Shown here piece after piece: positions 60,065 to 64,000 of a stretch of DNA of 64,000 bases. The position numbers were made by a program, and so were the translations under genes. Source of the stretch: Mycobacterium sp. IS-1742. Its GTDB lineage: Bacteria; Actinomycetota; Actinomycetes; Mycobacteriales; Mycobacteriaceae. Each line of letters opens with the position of its first letter. The first letter of the stretch is position 1. The notes under the pieces are model-generated. The model ran no database searches and was not told the origin of the DNA. It saw only the letters and a program-made list of their open reading frames with translations. Location of the stretch: NCBI RefSeq assembly GCF_001500125.1, contig NZ_LQIV01000003.1:1-64000 (forward strand), read 5' to 3'.

Positions 60065-60658
60065 ATGGAAGCCTTTCGCACCCACACCGGGATCGGCGTG
60101 CCCCTGCGTCGGTCGAACGTCGACACCGACCAGATCATCCCCGCCGTGTATCTGAAGCGAGTCACCAGAACCGGTTTCGAGGACGGTCTGTTCGCCGCGT
60201 GGCGCAACGACCCCTCGTTCGTGCTCAACCTGCCGCCGTTCGACCGCGGGTCAGTTCTGGTCGCGGGGCCGGATTTCGGGACGGGTTCCTCCCGCGAGCA
60301 CGCGGTGTGGGCGCTGATGGACTACGGCTTCCGGGTCGTCATCTCGTCACGGTTCGCCGACATCTTCCGCGGGAATGCGGGTAAGGCCGGCCTGCTGGCC
60401 GCCGAGGTCGACCAAAATGACGTTGAACTTTTGTGGAAGCTGATCGAGCAGAATCCGGGACTGGAAATCACTGTCAATCTTCAAGATCGGAACATCATCG
60501 CGGGAACGGTCATGGTGCCGTTCAAGATTGACGACTACACGGCCTGGCGACTGCTCGAGGGGCTCGACGATATAGGCCTTACGCTGCGGAAACAGACCGA
60601 GATCGAGGATTACGAGCGGCGCAGGCCGAGCTGGAAACCGCGCACTCTGCCGGCCTGA
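60065..60658 (+). CDS. leuD: 3-isopropylmalate dehydratase small subunit
   Basis: The 197-residue swivelling-domain subunit starts [40 protein letters not shown] and the substrate loop [17 protein letters not shown] are diagnostic. It completes the LeuCD heterodimer. AAGGAGAACTCGCG precedes the ATG. GC drops slightly in the 3' third (about 60410-60610), with more AT-rich codons than in the 5' part. Confidence 0.95.
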   Translation: MEAFRTHTGIGVPLRRSNVDTDQIIPAVYLKRVTRTGFEDGLFAAWRNDPSFVLNLPPFDRGSVLVAGPDFGTGSSREHAVWALMDYGFRVVISSRFADIFRGNAGKAGLLAAEVDQNDVELLWKLIEQNPGLEITVNLQDRNIIAGTVMVPFKIDDYTAWRLLEGLDDIGLTLRKQTEIEDYERRRPSWKPRTLPA

Positions 60659-60786
60659 TCCGGGCCTCCGGCCGACCCGAAATCACCGCTTCCGCATCCT
60701 TTTCCCGGCACCCCGGCAGGACCCCAAGGGGGCCAACCGGATTGCCGAAAAGTTCGCCAACGCCCGCCGAAACTGCGCGTGGCTCT

Positions 60787-60842
60787 TGGAAATCAGTGGT
60801 CAGTGGGTTTACCGTGTCCACTAGTCGGTCCAAGAAGGACCA
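60787..60842 (+). promoter_or_regulatory. hupB promoter and 5' UTR hairpin
   Basis: A -35 TTGGAA (60787-60792) and a -10 TACCGT (60811-60816) are 18 bases apart. The predicted start is near 60823, leaving a ~39-base leader. That leader holds a small hairpin, GGTCC-AAGAA-GGACC (60828-60842), and a strong ribosome binding site, GGAGG at 60851-60855, six bases before the ATG. The remaining 60659-60786 shows nothing else. Confidence 0.55.
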
Positions 60843-60861
60843 CTGGTCTCGGAGGTTTTGC

Positions 60862-61542
60862 ATGAACAAAGCGGAGCTTATCGACGCACTGACAACCAAA
60901 ATGGGCACCGACCGTCGGCAAGCCACCGCCGCGGTCGAGAACGTCGTGGACACCATCGTGCGTGCGGTGCACAAGGGTGACAGCGTGACCATCACCGGTT
61001 TCGGCGTCTTCGAACAGCGCCGGCGCGCAGCGCGCGTCGCACGCAACCCCCGCACGGGTGAGACGGTGAAGGTCAAGCCGACCTCGGTGCCCGCGTTCCG
61101 GCCGGGTGCCCAATTCAAGGCGATCGTCTCCGGCACACAGAAGCTCGCGTCCGAAGGCCCCGCCGTCAAGCGCGGTGTGGCTGCCGGCCCGGCGAAGCGT
61201 ACCGCGAAGAAGGCGCCCGCCAAGAAGACCGCAGCGAAGAAGACGACGGCCGCCGCCAAGAAGTCGGCGCCGGCGAAGAAGACGACCGCTGCCGCCAAGA
61301 AGACGGCACCGGCCAAGAAGACCGCGGCCAAGAAGACGACGACGGCCGCCGCCAAGAAGTCGGCGCCGGCGAAGAAGACGACCGCCGCGGCCAAGAAGGC
61401 GACACCGGCCAAGAAGGCTGCGACCAAGGCACCGGCCAAGAAGGCCGCCGCCAAGGCTCCCGCCAAGAAGGCCACCGCCGCCAAGAAGACGGCCAGCAAG
61501 GCACCGGCCCGCAAGGCGCCGGCGAAGAAGGGCCGCAAGTAA
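60862..61542 (+). CDS. hupB: HU-type nucleoid protein HupB with Lys/Ala/Pro-rich tail
   Basis: This 226-residue protein has residues 1-90 forming the HU DNA-bending domain ([46 protein letters not shown]). Residues ~105-226 form a histone H1-like tail of AAKK, PAKK and TAKK repeats. This fusion is specific to actinobacteria. It compacts the chromosome and, in mycobacteria, the tail is acetylated and has been linked to iron and dormancy. The tail's DNA contains a 48-base exact repeat. Confidence 0.95.
   Translation: MNKAELIDALTTKMGTDRRQATAAVENVVDTIVRAVHKGDSVTITGFGVFEQRRRAARVARNPRTGETVKVKPTSVPAFRPGAQFKAIVSGTQKLASEGPAVKRGVAAGPAKRTAKKAPAKKTAAKKTTAAAKKSAPAKKTTAAAKKTAPAKKTAAKKTTTAAAKKSAPAKKTTAAAKKATPAKKAATKAPAKKAAAKAPAKKATAAKKTASKAPARKAPAKKGRK
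61242..61385 (+). repeat. 48-base direct repeat in the hupB tail
   Basis: Positions 61242-61289 and 61338-61385 are identical, 96 bases apart, so each copy and each gap is 16 codons. The repeat encodes an [16 protein letters not shown] unit. Recombination between the copies would remove 32 residues in frame and could vary tail length between strains. Confidence 0.8.
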
Positions 61543-61559
61543 TCCTTCGAGTGACGCCG

Positions 61560-61592
61560 AACCGCCGCGGGTCGCGACGACCCGCGGCGGTT
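61560..61592. terminator. Hairpin between hupB and mutT1
   Basis: Perfect 14-base arms (61560-61573 and 61579-61592) surround a GCGAC loop. It lies 17 bases after the hupB stop and 7 bases before the end of the convergent mutT1 gene, so it can serve both. Confidence 0.8.
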
Positions 61593-61599
61593 CCGGCGT

Positions 61600-62541
61600 C
61601 TACCTGAGGGCCAACGGGCTGCCGATGTGGTCGGCGGCGACCAGTCGCCCTCCGGCCAACGACAGCACCCACGTGCTGCCCTTGCGGTTACGGGACTTGT
61701 CGGGCCGGACCCCGTCGTGGTTGCACCACCACTCGATCAGGTCGGGAATCACCTTGCCCTGCGAGCAGATCACCGGTGTGTGCCCCGCCTCGCCCGCCTC
61801 GGCGGCGATCTCCAGGACGCGCCGGCGCGCCGCCTTCTTGTCCTCGGCGTAGGCCTCTTCGGTCAGCGCCGGTTCCGGGTGCACCGTCTCACCGAGTTCC
61901 TGGGCCAACGGCTCGATGGTCTGCTCACAGCGGGTCCGGTCGGCCGCGTGAAGCCGGTCGGCCCCGAACGCCAGTAGCTGACCGACCAACGACTCGGCCT
62001 GTGCGCGGCCGTGCTTGTCCAGCGGCCGCTTGCGGTCGTCGCCGCGGTAGCGCGACTTGCTTCCCGCCGTCGCATGCCGCACCACGAGCACCGTCCGGGT
62101 GTCCGGCGGCACCTTCGTGAACCGGCGCAGCACTTTTCGATCATGGGGGTAGCCCAGTCGGGTGATCGCCTCCCGCACCGGCAGCCACACCAACTCGTCG
62201 ACTTCGTCGTTGGGGGAGAAGGCCCCGTCGACGGCGTGCGCCGCCCAGTAGCGGACCTTCTTGACGCCCTCCTCGAGGGGATAGCTCACCGACGCCAGTC
62301 GACGGCCGAGAACGCACGAGTAACCGGTCTCCTCGTGCACCTCACGCACGGCGGTGACCGGTTCGGTCTCCCCGGGATCGACCTTCCCCTTGGGCAGCGA
62401 CCAGTCGTCGTAGCGCGGGCGGTGGATGACGGCGATTTCGGGAGACGACCCGTCCCCGCCTGGCCGCCACAGCACCGCACCCGCCGCGAGCACGGATTTG
62501 GCAGGCGAGGCAACGGCATTCGTCGACTTCGTCTTGGACAA
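61600..62541 (-). CDS. mutT1: Nudix hydrolase fused to histidine phosphatase, MutT1
   Basis: The 313-residue protein has an N-terminal Nudix domain (~20-140) with the box [27 protein letters not shown] sequence, and a C-terminal histidine-phosphatase domain beginning [18 protein letters not shown] (RHG-like, RHA here). It hydrolyses 8-oxo-dGTP/GTP and dinucleoside polyphosphates to protect nucleotide pools. The start is TTG at 62541 with AGGAG 7 bases upstream. It lies 56 bases downstream of ppk1 on the same strand. Confidence 0.92.
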   Translation of the reverse strand: MSKTKSTNAVASPAKSVLAAGAVLWRPGGDGSSPEIAVIHRPRYDDWSLPKGKVDPGETEPVTAVREVHEETGYSCVLGRRLASVSYPLEEGVKKVRYWAAHAVDGAFSPNDEVDELVWLPVREAITRLGYPHDRKVLRRFTKVPPDTRTVLVVRHATAGSKSRYRGDDRKRPLDKHGRAQAESLVGQLLAFGADRLHAADRTRCEQTIEPLAQELGETVHPEPALTEEAYAEDKKAARRRVLEIAAEAGEAGHTPVICSQGKVIPDLIEWWCNHDGVRPDKSRNRKGSTWVLSLAGGRLVAADHIGSPLALR

Positions 62542-62597
62542 CTCAACTCCTGCAGGTCATCGCGGGCCCGCGGGGGTGCCCAGGGTCGCACGGCGCG

Positions 62598-64000
62598 TCA
62601 CGGGTGGCGATGACGCTGCATCAGCGACACCTGGTGGTCGCGCACGGTCTCACCCTCGCGTGGCGACGCCGACCAGTGTCCGTCGGGGCCGAGTTCCCAG
62701 CAGCGGGTCGCCGGGTCCATCGCCGACTCGAACACGTCGTCGAGTTGTGCGGTCAGCCGGGGGTCCTTCACCTGAGCCATCACCTCGACGCGACGGTCGA
62801 GATTGCGATGCATCATGTCCGCGCTGCCGATCCAATACTCGTCGATGGCCCGGAAGTGGATCACCCGCGAATGCTCCAGGAACCGGCCCAGAATCGAGCG
62901 GACCACGATGTCGTCCGAGAAGCCCGGCGCACCGGGTCGCAGGGCGCAGATTCCGCGCACCACCACCTCGACCCGGACACCGGCCTGCGATGCGCGGTAG
63001 AGCGCGTCGATGACCTGCTCGTCGACCAACGCGTTGGCCTTGAGGCGGATCCGGCCCTCGGCGCCGCCGCGGGAGGCGGCCACCTCCCGCTCGATGCGCT
63101 CGATGATGCCCCGGCGAACCCCGTGCGGCGCCACCAGCAGGTTGCGGTAGGCGACCTTGCGGGAGTACCCGGTCAGCGAGTTGAACAGGTCGGTCAGATC
63201 GGCGCCGATGTCCGGTGCGGCGGTGAGCAACCCGACGTCCTCGTACAGGCGGGCGGTCTTCGGATTGTAGTTACCGGTCCCGATGTGGCAGTAGCGCCGG
63301 ATCATCGACCCTTCACGGCGCACGACGAGCGCTGTCTTGCAGTGGGTCTTGAGCCCGATCAACCCGTACACCACGTGGACGCCGGCCTGTTCCAGTGCGC
63401 GTGCCCACTTGATGTTGGCCTGTTCGTCGAACCGCGCCTTGATCTCGACGAGCGCCACCACCTGTTTACCGGCCTCGGCGGCGTCGATGAGCGCGTTGAC
63501 GATCGGGGAGTCGCCCGAGGTGCGGTACAGCGTCTGCTTGATGGCGAGCACGTTCGGATCGGCCGCGGCCTGTTCGATGAACCGCTGCACGGTCGTGGAG
63601 AACGAATCGTACGGGTGGTGCACCAGCACGTCGCCGTCGCGCAGCGTGGCGAAGATGCTCTTCGGCGTCTCGCGTTCACCGAAAGCCGGTGGGGTGGCGG
63701 GCACGAACGGCCGGTCCTTGAGCGCCGGACGGTCGACGGCGTAGATCTGCCACAGCGCGGAGAGGTCGAGCAGCCCCGGCACCTCGACGACATCGCCCGG
63801 ATTCACGTCCAGTTCCCGCAACAGCAGTTCGAGCATGCTCTCGGTCATGTCGTCGGAGACCTCGAGGCGCACCGGCGAACCGAACCGCCGGCGGGCGAGC
63901 TCGCGCTCCAGCGCCTGCAGCAGGTCCTCGTCGCGGTCCTCCTCCACCTCGAAGTCCGCGTTGCGGGTGATCCGGAAGGCGTGGTGCTCGACGATCTCGA
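62598..64000 (-). CDS. ppk1: Polyphosphate kinase, C-terminal two thirds (5' end outside window)
   Basis: The frame is open to the window edge; the 467 codons seen begin within [20 protein letters not shown]. The catalytic histidine that carries the phosphate is in [20 protein letters not shown], and the second His domain is in RHF-type sequence near the C-terminal [20 protein letters not shown]. The enzyme polymerises ATP gamma-phosphates into polyphosphate. It is transcribed ahead of mutT1. Roughly 260 N-terminal residues lie beyond base 64000. Confidence 0.94.
   Translation of the reverse strand, partial: EIVEHHAFRITRNADFEVEEDRDEDLLQALERELARRRFGSPVRLEVSDDMTESMLELLLRELDVNPGDVVEVPGLLDLSALWQIYAVDRPALKDRPFVPATPPAFGERETPKSIFATLRDGDVLVHHPYDSFSTTVQRFIEQAAADPNVLAIKQTLYRTSGDSPIVNALIDAAEAGKQVVALVEIKARFDEQANIKWARALEQAGVHVVYGLIGLKTHCKTALVVRREGSMIRRYCHIGTGNYNPKTARLYEDVGLLTAAPDIGADLTDLFNSLTGYSRKVAYRNLLVAPHGVRRGIIERIEREVAASRGGAEGRIRLKANALVDEQVIDALYRASQAGVRVEVVVRGICALRPGAPGFSDDIVVRSILGRFLEHSRVIHFRAIDEYWIGSADMMHRNLDRRVEVMAQVKDPRLTAQLDDVFESAMDPATRCWELGPDGHWSASPREGETVRDHQVSLMQRHRHP

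Noticed and set aside
61200..61540. Repetitive block considered as a CRISPR-like or satellite array
   Set aside because: The repeats are irregular, lie in frame and encode the Lys/Ala-rich HupB tail; no spacers or cas genes are present.

Overview
The window is a high-GC actinobacterial chromosome segment that I assign to a mycobacterium, most likely a fast grower of the Mycolicibacterium type. The assignment rests on gene order recalled from memory. Read left to right, the genes run through the M. tuberculosis Rv3032 to Rv2984 interval in reverse: Rv3032/Rv3031/Rv3030, fixA/fixB, Rv3027c/Rv3026c, an iscS-type gene and mnmA, an Rv3015c homologue, ligA, Rv3013/gatC/gatA/pfkA/gatB, lppZ, doxX, cfp6, ilvB/ilvN/ilvC, an Rv2997 homologue, serA, leuB, an Rv2994 homologue, Rv2993c, gltX, two tRNAs, the IclR-type leuCD regulator, leuC/leuD, hupB, mutT1 and ppk1. 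A DUF222/HNH (13E12-type) gene, PknH-like and LppZ lipoproteins, and many leaderless-looking starts fit the same group.

Layout. 1-5 kb: an incomplete 13E12-type HNH gene, then a three-gene overlapping cluster (GT4 glucosyltransferase, GH57 branching enzyme, methyltransferase) for methylglucose lipopolysaccharide and related glucans. 5-13 kb: electron-transfer flavoprotein genes ending at a strong hairpin, two Rossmann oxidoreductases (one mycofactocin-type), a GNAT/PlsC acyltransferase pair, and cysteine desulfurase plus mnmA for tRNA thiolation. 12.8-15.4 kb: a lower-GC accessory patch with a decayed ABC-transporter binding-protein gene, a 54-residue basic protein and an unrecognised 443-residue membrane-anchored protein. 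15.4-26 kb: a lipoprotein, a MetE-like protein, an acyl-CoA synthetase, ligA, and a compact five-gene operon of DUF4178, DUF2617, DUF4247, DUF350 and a membrane aminopropyltransferase; then a hemerythrin gene opposite a Cys-rich mini-protein. 26-32 kb: ACT protein, gatCA, pfkA, cutinase, gatB.

32-41.6 kb holds accessory metabolism: a minus-strand run of four abutting or overlapping genes (LLM flavin oxidoreductase, sulfotransferase, TIM-barrel isomerase, DUF1214 protein) opposite a thiolase/enoyl-CoA hydratase/acyl-CoA dehydrogenase operon, followed by an APH-type kinase and an SDR. Together these look like an uncharacterised catabolic locus for an acyl-CoA or alcohol substrate. 41.6-64 kb returns to the conserved backbone: branched-chain amino acid synthesis (ilvBNC with an attenuator leader peptide, leuB, leuCD with a candidate IclR operator), serine synthesis, glutamyl-tRNA synthetase with tRNA-Gln and tRNA-Glu, the HU nucleoid protein, a nucleotide-pool sanitiser and polyphosphate kinase.

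I found no insertion sequence, CRISPR array, prophage or recognisable defence system. The least explained items are the 13-15 kb patch, the DUF operon with its aminopropyltransferase, and the 32-41.6 kb catabolic locus.
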